From: Pseudomonadota bacterium
GTDB taxonomy: Bacteria; Myxococcota_A; UBA796; SXON01
Assembly (NCBI GenBank): GCA_005776735.1
Contig: SXOM01000557.1
Coordinates: 1 to 16,389 of the forward strand
Length of the DNA: 16,389 bases
Direction of reading: 5' to 3'
Below, one piece after another: positions 1-7,378 of this stretch. How positions within the stretch are numbered: the stretch's first letter is position 1; every line of letters starts with the position of its first letter. The notes beneath the pieces were generated by a model, which saw only the letters and a program-made list of their open reading frames with translations, made no database searches and had not been told where the DNA came from. The translations under genes were made by a program, and so were the position numbers.

Positions 1-142
1 CGTCGGCCGCACGCTGCAGGAGTCGGGACCGGGCGTCGCGCCGCGACCGGGCTCGTGGGTGCACCGGGGCAGGCGCGCGACGCGGCGCCGGGGCGCGCGG
101 CGGCCTCTGCTCGGGCCGGGACGGACGCGGCGCGCCCCCCAC
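1..142 (-). CDS. Possible N-terminus of the next ABC permease (MalG-like), cut by window edge
   Basis: This is a tentative partial gene. Downstream of the MalE-MalF fusion stop, the minus strand reads GGAGG (157-153), then 10 bases, then GTG at 142-140. The frame stays open to the window edge for 47 codons with mostly G or C at third positions (about 85% by hand count). The encoded stretch is Pro/Arg-rich and ends in a basic amphipathic segment (RRDARSRLLQRAAD), as expected for a cytoplasmic N-terminus just before a first membrane helix. In maltose-type transporters the gene after malF is usually malG, so a second permease subunit is the natural guess. No membrane helix or EAA loop lies inside the window, and another reading frame is also open here, so identity rests on position only. 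Confidence 0.35.
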   Translation of the reverse strand, partial: MGGAPRPSRPEQRPPRAPAPRRAPAPVHPRARSRRDARSRLLQRAAD

Positions 143-160
143 CCCGCCCCACCCTCCGGG

Positions 161-2236
161 CTACACGACCTTCTGGCCGGCCCGGCGGTTGGCCACGCGG
201 CCATAGAGGACGAGGATCCCGAAGATCAAGAGCGCGTAGGCGGCGGCGTACCCGTAGCGGTGGCCGCGCGTGAACGCCCAACGGTACGCCTGGGACACCA
301 GGATGTCGGTGCTGCCGTCGGGCTCGCCCGCGCTCACGAGGTAGATGACGTTGAACTGGTTGAACGTCCACACGCTGCCGAGGATGGTCGCCGGGAGGAG
401 CGCCGGCTTCAACAGCGGCAACGTCACGTGCACGAAGCGGTCCCACCACGAGGCACCATCGACCTCGGCCGCCTCTTCCAGCTCGCGAGGGATGGCCGCC
501 AACGCCCCGAGCGTGACGACCATCATGAACGGGAAGCCGAGCCAGGTGTTGGTGGTCAGGTTGGCGGCAAACGCCGTGGCGAACGAACCGAACCACGACA
601 CGGGCTCGACGCCGAACGCCCCGAGGATGGCGTTGATCGCACCGAACTGCCGGTGAAACATGCCCTTCCAGATGAGCGCGGTGATGTAGGAGGGCACCGC
701 CCACGGGAGGATCAACGCGGCGCGGAACACCCCCCGCATCCGAACCCACGGCTCGCGCAACAACATCGCGAGCGCCACGCCCAGCGACACGTGCATCACG
801 AGGTTGGCGACCGTCCACCCCACGGTGACCACCAGCGTGGACCAGAACGACAAGGGCGACGAGAGCGGGAAATCGCGCGCGAGCAGGATGTCCACGAAGT
901 GGGCGACGCCGACGAAACTCCAGCTCCGCCCGTCGGTCTCGAAGAAGGCGACGGTCGCGCCGACCACGAACGGCACCATGACCAGGAGCGTCATCGCGGC
1001 GAAGGCCGGCACGATCCACGGGAGCACCCACACCCACCGCGACAGGCCCGCGCGCGCCGCGCTCCGTCCGCCCAGGCCGAGCGCCGCCACCAGGGCCAGA
1101 CCGAGCCCGACCAGCCACGGCGTCGGGTTGGCGGGCGGCGGGGCCGGCCGCGTCACGATGGTGAAGTCGGTCTGGGCCTCGGCGACCGCACCTTCGGGGC
1201 TGGTGGTGCCGCGCACCAGGCGACGGAGGGCGCGGGCGAGGGGCTCCCAGGTCTTCGCCATGTCCGGGTGCGTCGGCATGGGCACGCCGACCTCGAGCTG
1301 CGCGGCGAACGCCGCGGCGACCGGATCGTCGCCCCGCGGCAGGTCGGTGCGCGCCACGAGCTGCCGGCCCGCTTCCTGGCGCACCCGACCGCCCTCGGGC
1401 CCGGCGAGCCACGCGGCGAACTCCCGCGCCTCGGCGCCTTCTCGAGCAAGAAAAAGCGTCTCGACCGACACGTAGGGTGCGGCCGGGCGGCCCGTCGCGC
1501 TCACCACCGGCAACGGCGACACCGCGTAGGGCAGGCCTTCGGCGAGCTCGCCGAGGAACCACGGCCCGTTGACCACCATCGCCGCGCGCCCGTCGTTGAA
1601 CAGCTGCGTGACCAGGGCACCCGTGGGGTCGGCCGGGCCGAAACGTGCCGCCTCGACCACGAAGGCCAACGCGGCGGCGTTCTCGGGGCGGTCGAGCAAG
1701 ACCCGGTCGCCCGCGAAGACGCCGCCCCCGAAGCCGTGCATCCACGGGGCGTCCTGGTAGGCGCTCGCGGTCTCCCATGCGAGGCCGTACCGCCCGTCGC
1801 CAGTGAGGCCCGCCGCGACCCGCAGCAGCTCGTCGGTGGTGGTCGGCGCTTCCGGCACCATCGTGGTGTTGCGGAACAACGCGACGGACTTTGCAGCAAG
1901 AGGAAGGCCATAGAGCTTGTCCGAAACGGTCAACGCGTCGAGGGCGACCGGGAGGAACCCGGGCTCGGCCTGCACCGGCAAGACCACGCCGCCGGCCGCC
2001 CAGTCGCCCACGCGCTCGTGCGCGAAGACGAAAAGGTCGGGCCCGTTGCCGCGGGGCACCGCCGCGTCGATCTTCGAAGCGAGGCCCTCGTGAGGAACGA
2101 AGACCGGAAGCACCGTGGTGCCCGGGTGCGCCGCGCTGTACTGCCCCGCCGCCGCCTCGAGCGCGGCCCGCTCTTCCCCACGCCAGGCATGCCACAACGT
2201 GACCTCGGCGGCCCAGGCGCTGGCGAACAGGAGCAT
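161..2236 (-). CDS. Maltose-type ABC transporter: solute-binding protein fused to MalF-like permease
   Basis: The 691-residue protein appears to combine the periplasmic sugar-binding protein and one inner-membrane permease subunit of a CUT1-family ABC importer. Residues 1-10 are a short signal peptide (MLLFASAWAA). Residues 11-360 resemble MalE: LWHAW near 15, FVFAHERVGDWA near 69-80, LPLAAKSVALFRN near 111-123, FNDGRAAMVVNGPW near 213-226 and MPTHPDM near 320-326. A Pro-rich linker (364-373) leads to one extra helix (374-390) that would bring the chain into the cytoplasm. The MalF-like core follows, with helices near 402-431, 465-492, 505-523, 553-580, 612-634 and 660-680. The cytoplasmic EAA loop, which docks on the ATPase, is EEAAEVDGASWWDRF...LPLLKP (587-611). 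The ATG at 2236 is chosen over the longer frame because TAGGAG lies 8 bases upstream and it starts at the signal peptide. The ATPase is not in the window. The exact sugar is uncertain. Confidence 0.9.
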   Translation of the reverse strand: MLLFASAWAAEVTLWHAWRGEERAALEAAAGQYSAAHPGTTVLPVFVPHEGLASKIDAAVPRGNGPDLFVFAHERVGDWAAGGVVLPVQAEPGFLPVALDALTVSDKLYGLPLAAKSVALFRNTTMVPEAPTTTDELLRVAAGLTGDGRYGLAWETASAYQDAPWMHGFGGGVFAGDRVLLDRPENAAALAFVVEAARFGPADPTGALVTQLFNDGRAAMVVNGPWFLGELAEGLPYAVSPLPVVSATGRPAAPYVSVETLFLAREGAEAREFAAWLAGPEGGRVRQEAGRQLVARTDLPRGDDPVAAAFAAQLEVGVPMPTHPDMAKTWEPLARALRRLVRGTTSPEGAVAEAQTDFTIVTRPAPPPANPTPWLVGLGLALVAALGLGGRSAARAGLSRWVWVLPWIVPAFAAMTLLVMVPFVVGATVAFFETDGRSWSFVGVAHFVDILLARDFPLSSPLSFWSTLVVTVGWTVANLVMHVSLGVALAMLLREPWVRMRGVFRAALILPWAVPSYITALIWKGMFHRQFGAINAILGAFGVEPVSWFGSFATAFAANLTTNTWLGFPFMMVVTLGALAAIPRELEEAAEVDGASWWDRFVHVTLPLLKPALLPATILGSVWTFNQFNVIYLVSAGEPDGSTDILVSQAYRWAFTRGHRYGYAAAYALLIFGILVLYGRVANRRAGQKVV

Positions 2237-2264
2237 GCCCGGCGCTCCTAACCCACCAGGGTGG

Positions 2265-2270
2265 TACCAT
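2265..2270 (+). promoter_or_regulatory. Candidate -10 element (TACCAT) six bases before a start codon
   Basis: The hexamer TACCAT ends 6 bases before the ATG at 2277, which would place the transcription start at or next to the start codon. No Shine-Dalgarno sequence and no clear -35 box are seen. It overlaps the 8-base palindrome TGGTACCA (2262-2269), which sits midway in the 40-base gap between two divergent starts and could be an operator half. This rests on base pattern alone. Confidence 0.25.
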
Positions 2271-2276
2271 CGGCAC

Positions 2277-3143
2277 ATGGCCCCGCTCTTCCTGCTCTCC
2301 CTCGCTGCGGCCGCCGAACCGCCGGCGCTCTGGTACCGCCAGGGCCTCACGGTGTCCGCGTTCCCGCTCGGCGCCTTGTCCGAGACCCGGCTGCAGGCGC
2401 GCATCGACGGGCACCGCAGCGACTCGATCGTGTTCCAGTCGACCTACTACGGCGCCGGGGTGCGCCTGGACGTGTCGCCCGCGTTCGTGAACCCCGGTGT
2501 CACCCTGTCGCTGGCCCCGATCGACGTGTTCGACGTGGACCTGTCCGCGGAGATGTTGGGGTACCTCCCCGGCACGTTCGGCCTGTTGCCGTACGAGGGG
2601 CTCGGCTCCAAGCTCGAGTCGGTCCGCGACGCGCGCACCGACCACGTGGCCGCCCTCGGGTGGGCGCTCGACGCCAACCCGACCCTGAAGCTGCAGGTCG
2701 GGCCGATCATCGTGCTCGACCTGTTCGCGGTGTCGTGGTTGCACATCACGCCGCCCGAAGGGGAGACCGCCCCGCTGGTGTACGAGCCGCTGCGCGACAT
2801 GCTCGTGGCCTGGGACGACGTATACCTCGAGAACCAGCCGGTGGTGCTGTACGAGGTGGTTCACGGCAAACAAGGTCCGATGTTCGCGTTCGGCGCCACC
2901 TGGCGGGACCGCTTCGCGCTGGTGTCGCAAGATCGGAGCGCCGGGCTCGGCGCGATGGTGATCGCCAGGCCGGAGGAGACGCCAGGGTGGCCGACCTTCG
3001 TGCTCCTGGTCACCGAGGCGCTCATCGACCAGGACCGGGTGGGGAAGGAGCCGTTCATCGCGCTGCAGGCGAACTGGATCGGCGAACACCGCCGGGCGAA
3101 ACCGTCACCCCCCGAGGCCGCGGCGCCGCCAGAACGCCCGTAG
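2277..3143 (+). CDS. Exported protein of unknown function, possible outer-membrane beta-barrel
   Basis: The 288-residue product starts with a signal peptide (MAPLFLLSLAAAAEPP, likely cut after the Ala run near residue 13). The mature part is rich in alternating hydrophobic and polar residues and Tyr/Trp. Examples are the segments after STYYGAGVRLDV and around TLKLQVGPIIVLDL and GPMFAFGATW, which fit short beta strands of a small barrel or sandwich. The C-terminus is a Pro/Ala/Glu-rich tail (KPSPPEAAAPPERP) rather than the aromatic end typical of BAM-inserted barrels, so a soluble periplasmic fold is equally possible. No family was recognised. It diverges from the maltose-type transporter fusion with only 40 bases between start codons, so joint control and a role in sugar uptake or envelope passage are possible but unproven. 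The ATG at 2277 was preferred over an upstream in-frame ATG because it opens the signal peptide. Its tail overlaps the convergent HTTM gene by 39 bases. Confidence 0.75.
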   Translation: MAPLFLLSLAAAAEPPALWYRQGLTVSAFPLGALSETRLQARIDGHRSDSIVFQSTYYGAGVRLDVSPAFVNPGVTLSLAPIDVFDVDLSAEMLGYLPGTFGLLPYEGLGSKLESVRDARTDHVAALGWALDANPTLKLQVGPIIVLDLFAVSWLHITPPEGETAPLVYEPLRDMLVAWDDVYLENQPVVLYEVVHGKQGPMFAFGATWRDRFALVSQDRSAGLGAMVIARPEETPGWPTFVLLVTEALIDQDRVGKEPFIALQANWIGEHRRAKPSPPEAAAPPERP

Positions 3144-4043
3144 TTCGTCGGGGTGGAAGAAGGCGGGGTACAAGGCGAGCATCGCCCACGGGAAGATGCC
3201 GATCTGCAGGGTCGCCGCGATGCCGAGGTGCAGGGCCACCCCCATCGGGACCCAGACGGTGCGGACGTCGAGGCGGTTGAACCACGCCCGCAGGCGCCCG
3301 CCTCGAACGCGGGTCGACCGGTACCAGGCGGCCAACGGGACGACCCACGCTCCCCATTCGAAGAGCATCGTGAGCGCCGTGGCGAGCTGCGTGAGCGGGT
3401 AGAGCCGCGCCAGGCCGGCGAGCGGCACCCGCGCGACGGCAGGGTCCTGGAGCACGATGTACAACGCCGAGAAGTCGCCCCACGGCCACCACGCCACCGC
3501 GGTCTTCTGCACGCCGGCCGCGAAGTACACCCCCGCGAGCTGCAGCACGAGGAGCCGGCGAGGCCAGGCCGGGATGGTGTCGCAGCGGCCGAAGAGGACG
3601 GCATCCAGACCCCAGCACCGGCCCGACGGAAAAGCTACGAATATGCAGAAGACATTGCGGATGAGCATGTCGATGCCGCGGTCGGCGTCGGGCAGGATGC
3701 GCGCGAACTGGGCGGAGAGGACCACCGTCAGTAGCGCCATCGGGCGGGTGAAGAGGCCCACGGCGACACACGTGACCGCCACCACCAGCACCCGCCACGC
3801 CCAGCGGATGCCGCGCGCGGTGCCTCCGGTCCACGCCGCGAGCTCGACCGGTTCGCTCCGGTTCAGCGCGTCGCCGAACCCGCCGGCGTCGAGCGGACCC
3901 CACAGCGGCGTGACCAGGTGGTGCTGACCGACCAGCACCAGGTCGTAGAGCAGGCAACTCGCGAGGAGGATGCGCACCAGGGCCATCGCGGTCGGCGCCT
4001 CCACGCCGCGCCACAGGCCGCGCCAGGTCGCCCACGGGCTCAC
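3105..4043 (-). CDS. HTTM-domain membrane protein (vitamin K gamma-carboxylase-like)
   Basis: The 312-residue polytopic membrane protein has several hydrophobic helices (about 18-38, 82-97, 101-117, 163-179, 212-240, 260-295). Its central signature, GVYFAAGVQKTAVAWWPWGDFSALY (written here only in outline: GVYFAAGVQK near 171-180, WWPWGDF near 185-191), plus the later FEWG...PLAAW and LHLGIA...IGIFPWAMLALYPAFF segments, matches the HTTM family. That family comprises bacterial relatives of the membrane part of vitamin K-dependent gamma-glutamyl carboxylase. HTTM proteins in bacteria are mostly uncharacterised, and no carboxylase lumenal domain is present here. The start is GTG at 4043, with GGAG 6 bases upstream. 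The GTG overlaps the TGA of the preceding gene (GTGA at 4043-4040), so the two are probably translationally coupled. Confidence 0.85.
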   Translation of the reverse strand: MSPWATWRGLWRGVEAPTAMALVRILLASCLLYDLVLVGQHHLVTPLWGPLDAGGFGDALNRSEPVELAAWTGGTARGIRWAWRVLVVAVTCVAVGLFTRPMALLTVVLSAQFARILPDADRGIDMLIRNVFCIFVAFPSGRCWGLDAVLFGRCDTIPAWPRRLLVLQLAGVYFAAGVQKTAVAWWPWGDFSALYIVLQDPAVARVPLAGLARLYPLTQLATALTMLFEWGAWVVPLAAWYRSTRVRGGRLRAWFNRLDVRTVWVPMGVALHLGIAATLQIGIFPWAMLALYPAFFHPDELRAFWRRRGLGG

Positions 4044-4681
4044 CGGCGGCTCCGGAGCTGCACCCCGCGCTCGACCCCCTCGACCACGGCGGCGTTGGCC
4101 TCGCCGGGCTCCCGGGTGTGCAGCTCCAACGTGCTCACGCGCACCTCGACCACGTCCGGCCGGGCCACGAAGACCCGCAACGCCGCCCAGGTGCAGAACC
4201 GCTCCCAGGTGCGGTCGCTGCGGTCGGCGTGCCCGTCGTACACCGCCCGGACCCGCCGATAGGTGAAGGCCCCTTCGTCAAATGCCGTGTTCGAGTCGTG
4301 TGCCACGAACAGGCGCTCCCACGGGCCGTCGGCGGTGCGGCCCTGGACCACGAGCCGGGACGGGAACCGGTCCGGGTACGTGAACAGGCCCCAGGACTGG
4401 CCCGTGCCGGTGTAGACGAACCACGGGCGCAGGGGGCGCAGGACCGCGGCGCGGGCCCGCCGGTGCGTGTCGGCCGCGGTGTAGAGGGCGTCGGCGAGCG
4501 TGTCGGGGTCGAACTCGATGCCCCAGTCCGCCCCGACGGCCGAGATGCGGCCGAGCTCGTCGCGCGCGGACGGGTGGTCGAAGTTCGCACGCCGCAGCCC
4601 CGGGAACCCCGGCAAGGCCGCCACCGCGTTCACGACGATCACCCCGAGGAGCAGCGCGGCGCGGGCGTCGTCCCAGGACAT
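4040..4681 (-). CDS. Single-pass membrane protein partnered with the HTTM protein
   Basis: The 213-residue protein has one hydrophobic helix near residues 8-26 (AALLLGVIVVNAVAAL), which acts as an N-terminal anchor or uncleaved signal. The rest is soluble and probably periplasmic. It contains an aromatic block with WFVYTGTGQSWGLFTYPDRFP (about 87-107, key residues W98, F100, Y102) followed by a beta-rich stretch (RLVVQGR, WERLFVAHDS) and a Trp-containing segment (RTWERFCTWAALRVFV). I recall small one-pass proteins of this style sitting beside HTTM genes, but I cannot name a family. The GTGA overlap with the HTTM gene supports a two-protein membrane complex. The ATG at 4681-4679 shares the bases CATG with a possible plus-strand start. 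No Shine-Dalgarno sequence is obvious, but TACGAG lies 5 bases upstream. Confidence 0.75.
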   Translation of the reverse strand: MSWDDARAALLLGVIVVNAVAALPGFPGLRRANFDHPSARDELGRISAVGADWGIEFDPDTLADALYTAADTHRRARAAVLRPLRPWFVYTGTGQSWGLFTYPDRFPSRLVVQGRTADGPWERLFVAHDSNTAFDEGAFTYRRVRAVYDGHADRSDRTWERFCTWAALRVFVARPDVVEVRVSTLELHTREPGEANAAVVEGVERGVQLRSRR

Positions 4682-4706
4682 GCGGGCTCGTATCGCGGGG
4701 CGGGGC

Positions 4707-4712
4707 TACGCT
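4707..4712 (+). promoter_or_regulatory. Candidate -10 element (TACGCT) six bases before a GTG start
   Basis: TACGCT is followed by exactly 6 bases and then GTG at 4719. There is no Shine-Dalgarno motif and no good -35 hexamer 17 bases upstream. The spacing matches the TACCAT-N6-ATG arrangement before the gene at 2277 and would give a leaderless mRNA. This is inferred from the base pattern only. Confidence 0.25.
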
Positions 4713-4718
4713 GCGGGG

Positions 4719-5885
4719 GTGCGCCCCCTCCCCTCCGCCGGCCTGGTGATCTGCCTCGGCTGCACCGCCGCGCCGACACCCCTCGACAGCGCCGACACCG
4801 CGGACACCGCGGACACCGCGGACACCGCGGACACCGGCGACACCGCAGACACCGGCGCGGACGCGTGCGCCAGCCCCGCCGACCCGGGGCGCGACCTCTC
4901 GTTTCCGGGGGTGCTCGCGCGCCTGGGGGCGCAGGGCTGCCTGGCCGAGGAGGACATCGTGCTCGTCGAGGCGGTGCTCGCGGCCGGCTACGAACGCGGC
5001 ACCCTTCACTGCGACGCGGTGTACCGCCTCTCTTCGCCCGACGGGTTGTCGTTCACCGGCGAGCCGGAGCGGGTGCTGGCCCACGCCTCGGTCCCCGACG
5101 TCGTGATCACCGACGCGGGGGAGCACGTGCTCGTCTACAACGACGTCACCCCCTACAAGCTCACCGAGCTCCTGCGTACCGACCCCGCGCGCTTGTGGCG
5201 GCAGGGCCTGCTCGGGTACGGCGGGGTCGGCATGTCGGTCGGGAGCGGCGAACCCGGCCTCCTCACCGAGGTCCTCGACCTCGACCTGCACCTCGACGTT
5301 CCCCAGGAGGCGGTCGATCCCGACCTCGGGCGCCGCGGCGACGGCACCTGGCGGTTGGCGTGGCTGGGGGTGCACCTCGACGACGTGAGCGACGAAGTGG
5401 GGCCGCTGTTCAGCCCCATGCCGCACCACTTCTACCGCTCCACGGCCAACGACCTCCGCGACTTCTCGACCCCGACCATCGTCGTCGACAGCCGCGAAGG
5501 ATCGACCGGCGGCGCCGACCCCACCGTGCTCGATCTCGCCGACGGCGGCGAGATCTTGTACTCGGCGCCCCTGGACATGTACGCGCTCGGCTGGTCATCG
5601 CCCGACGGCGAGGTGTGGGACGTCGACGCGCCGCCCGACGTGCTCACCGAGGTCGCGGCCGCCACCGCGGACACCCTGCCCGACCCGGCGGGCGGGTACC
5701 GCATGCACTACATGCAGAACGGCCACCGGGGCACCTTCGCGCTGAGCACGAGCACCGACGGCCGCACGTGGAGCCCAGGCCCGGTGACCGCGGTCATCGA
5801 GGACGGGTTCAACCCCACCGTCGCCCGGGGCCCCGACGGCACGTGGTGGTTGTACTTCAACCTGAACGAGCCGGATTGCCTCTGA
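4719..5885 (+). CDS. Lipoprotein with GH43-like five-bladed propeller pattern
   Basis: The 388-residue surface or periplasmic protein has a short signal (MRPLPSAGLVICLGC, Cys15 as likely lipidation site; the -3 residue is Cys, so the lipobox is imperfect). A linker of Asp-Thr-Ala/Gly repeats covers about residues 26-46. The rest shows a recurring blade motif of D/N-P, a few residues, D-G, then a hydrophobic strand: VPDVVITDAGEHVLVY, VDPDLGRRGDGTWRLAW, GADPTVLDLADGGEILY and GFNPTVARGPDGTWWLYF. Repeats of this type are typical of five-bladed propeller glycoside hydrolases and relatives (GH43/GH32/GH130 group). I could not place a catalytic triad, so substrate and even catalysis are uncertain; a carbohydrate-binding role is possible. 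The GTG at 4719 is preferred because it directly opens the signal. An in-frame ATG at 4680 would add 13 residues and share CATG with the divergent gene. The stop overlaps the glycerate kinase start by 10 bases. Confidence 0.8.
   Translation: MRPLPSAGLVICLGCTAAPTPLDSADTADTADTADTADTGDTADTGADACASPADPGRDLSFPGVLARLGAQGCLAEEDIVLVEAVLAAGYERGTLHCDAVYRLSSPDGLSFTGEPERVLAHASVPDVVITDAGEHVLVYNDVTPYKLTELLRTDPARLWRQGLLGYGGVGMSVGSGEPGLLTEVLDLDLHLDVPQEAVDPDLGRRGDGTWRLAWLGVHLDDVSDEVGPLFSPMPHHFYRSTANDLRDFSTPTIVVDSREGSTGGADPTVLDLADGGEILYSAPLDMYALGWSSPDGEVWDVDAPPDVLTEVAAATADTLPDPAGGYRMHYMQNGHRGTFALSTSTDGRTWSPGPVTAVIEDGFNPTVARGPDGTWWLYFNLNEPDCL
4791..4853 (+). repeat. Nine-base tandem repeat coding Asp-Thr-Ala/Gly linker
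   Basis: There are seven consecutive 9-base units. Four are identical (GCGGACACC at 4800-4835) and the flanking ones differ by one or two bases. They encode a run of Ala/Gly-Asp-Thr just after the lipidated Cys. Because the unit is a multiple of three, gain or loss of copies would change linker length without a frameshift. Confidence 0.9.
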
Positions 5886-6661
5886 CCGGCTGGCTCGCCG
5901 CGCGTCTCCGCGCCCACCCGGCGGCGCGCCCGTTCGTCCTCGGCATCAACGGCCCGCAAGGGGCGGGGAAGTCCACGCTGGCTGCGTCGTTCGAGCACTG
6001 GGGGGTCGCGCGGGGCCTGCGGTGGGCCACCCTGTCGATCGACGACCTCTACCTCACCCACGACGAGCAGTCGGCGCTCGCCGCCGCGCACCCGGGCGAC
6101 CCGCTCCTGGCCGTCCGTGGTGGTCCCGGCACCCACGACATCGCCCTCGGGAGCGCGGTGCTCGCGGCGCTCGGCGGCGCCGCGGGGCACGTCGCCCTGC
6201 CGCGGTACGACAAGGGCGCGTTCGACGGGCGCGGCGACCGCCGGCCCAAGGAGCAGTGGCCCGAGGTCGCGCTGCCGGTCGACGTGGTCGTGCTCGAGGG
6301 GTGGATGCTCGGGTTCTCGGGGGTCGGCGCAGCGGCCGCAGGGCCGTCGCTGGCCCGAGCCGACGCTGCGCTCGCCGCGTACGCGGCGTGGACCGGCCGG
6401 TTGGACGCCATGATCCAGCTCCGTGTCGGCGCCGTCGACACGATCCGGGCCTGGCGCATCGAGGCGGAGGCCCGGCGGCGAGCGGCCGGCGAAGGCGGGA
6501 TGACCCCGGAGGCGGCCGCCGCCTACATCGAGCGCTTCCTCCCCTTCTACGAGGTGTATCCGGACCACCTCGCGCGCCACCCCCCGGTCCCGGCGGCGCA
6601 CCGGGTCGTGTGGATCGGGCCGGACCGGCGCGTGTGTGTCACTCCCAGGGCGCCCCGTTGA
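5876..6661 (+). CDS. D-glycerate 3-kinase, plant (GLYK) type
   Basis: The 261-residue cytoplasmic P-loop kinase probably phosphorylates D-glycerate to 3-phosphoglycerate using ATP, feeding glycerate into glycolysis. Motifs in order are Walker A GPQGAGKST (26-34), SIDDLYLTH (54-62), RGGPGTHD (81-88), RYDKGAFDGRGDR (110-122) and EGWMLGF (141-147). This order is characteristic of the GLYK family related to phosphoribulokinase/uridine kinase, and distinct from the GlxK and MOFRL-type glycerate kinases. It is slightly shorter than usual at the N-terminus. The open frame extends far upstream, but homology begins only near residue 19, so TTG at 5876 (overlapping the previous gene by 10 bases) is taken as start. 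GTG codons near 5845 are alternatives. Coupling to a propeller lipoprotein is unusual. The last 23 bases overlap the convergent lipoprotein gene. Confidence 0.87.
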   Translation: MPLTGWLAARLRAHPAARPFVLGINGPQGAGKSTLAASFEHWGVARGLRWATLSIDDLYLTHDEQSALAAAHPGDPLLAVRGGPGTHDIALGSAVLAALGGAAGHVALPRYDKGAFDGRGDRRPKEQWPEVALPVDVVVLEGWMLGFSGVGAAAAGPSLARADAALAAYAAWTGRLDAMIQLRVGAVDTIRAWRIEAEARRRAAGEGGMTPEAAAAYIERFLPFYEVYPDHLARHPPVPAAHRVVWIGPDRRVCVTPRAPR

Positions 6662-7376
6662 GGATCGCGACCGCGTCGAGGTCGAAGCCGCCGCTGTTGC
6701 CGGCGTAGGAGTTGGCCCCGCTGTCGCGGATGCGCACGTAGCGCGCACGGCCCACGCCGATGTCGGCGAGGTCGTAGCGGTCGCCCCCGGCCGCGTCCGG
6801 GTCGGTCGCGTCGATGCCGTTGGTGGAGTTGGTGTACACCAACGCCACCCCGGCGCACCCGGGGTAGCCGCCATCGGCGTCCGCGGTGTCGCACGGCCAC
6901 TCGACCCAGGAGACCCCGTCGTCGCTCACGCCGACCACGCCGGTCTCGACCCACCCGACGAGCGGGTTCTCGAAGACGAGCAGGTCGACCCCGGGGCCGT
7001 CGACGACGTCGAGCTCGCGGAAGGCGAGCACGATGCTGCCCTGGTCGCCGAGGGACAAGACATCGAGCCCACCGCCGCCCGCTCCCGACGACTCGGGCGG
7101 CCCGTAGACCACGTCGGGGAACCGGTCCTGGCCGTAGCCGGCTGCCTCCCCGAACGTGTGGTCGACGACGGTGTCGGCGAACGGCCACGGGTCGTAGACC
7201 ACCGGCACGACGTCCCCGGTGTCCCCGGTGTCCCCGGTGTCCCCGGTGTCCCCGGTGTCCCCGGTGTCCCCGGCCGTGTCGCCGGAGTCGCCGGCCGTGT
7301 CGCCGGAGTCGACGGGGCCGGACCCGCCGGTGTCGGCGGGCCCCGCGCCGGTGCACGCGAGCAACACGGCGAACAT
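6639..7376 (-). CDS. Surface lipoprotein with DTG linker and predicted beta-sandwich domain
   Basis: The 245-residue lipoprotein is MFAVLLAC with lipidation at Cys8, followed by a Gly-Asp-Thr-rich linker to about residue 55. The folded part (about 58-245) has the motifs GSIVLAF (113-119), LLVFENP (132-138), SDDGVSWVEWPCD (151-163), DPDAAGGDRYDLADIG (192-207), ARYVRIRD (211-218) and GGFDLDAVAILNG (229-241). I recall these from uncharacterised cell-surface proteins of Myxococcota and other bacteria; the VxSDDGxxW and YVRIRD strands look like a discoidin/F5-8C-style sandwich. C161 and C174 could form a disulfide. Start choice: the ATG at 7376 has GGAG 5 bases upstream, while a GTG at 7382 overlaps the previous TGA (GTGA). 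Either way it is coupled to the triplicated-domain lipoprotein and would share its riboswitch. Ligand unknown. Confidence 0.85.
   Translation of the reverse strand: MFAVLLACTGAGPADTGGSGPVDSGDTAGDSGDTAGDTGDTGDTGDTGDTGDTGDVVPVVYDPWPFADTVVDHTFGEAAGYGQDRFPDVVYGPPESSGAGGGGLDVLSLGDQGSIVLAFRELDVVDGPGVDLLVFENPLVGWVETGVVGVSDDGVSWVEWPCDTADADGGYPGCAGVALVYTNSTNGIDATDPDAAGGDRYDLADIGVGRARYVRIRDSGANSYAGNSGGFDLDAVAILNGAPWE
7213..7275 (-). repeat. Nine-base tandem repeat coding Gly-Asp-Thr linker
   Basis: There are six perfect copies of the 9-base unit TCCCCGGTG (plus-strand sense, 7213-7266) and one degenerate copy. An 18-base repeat (GTGTCGCCGGAGTCG type) follows on the N-terminal side. On the coding strand they give Gly-Asp-Thr runs. 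The copies are identical down to synonymous bases, which points to recent slippage rather than only amino-acid selection. Confidence 0.92.
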
Positions 7377-7378
7377 CG

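Noticed and set aside
59..2251. 730-residue plus-strand open frame
   Set aside because: It is antisense to the MalE-MalF fusion, is Arg/His/Gly-rich without any domain, and exists because high GC removes stop codons.
7213..7275. Possible CRISPR-like array
   Set aside because: Units are 9 bases, contiguous and in frame with a lipoprotein linker; there are no spacers and no cas genes.
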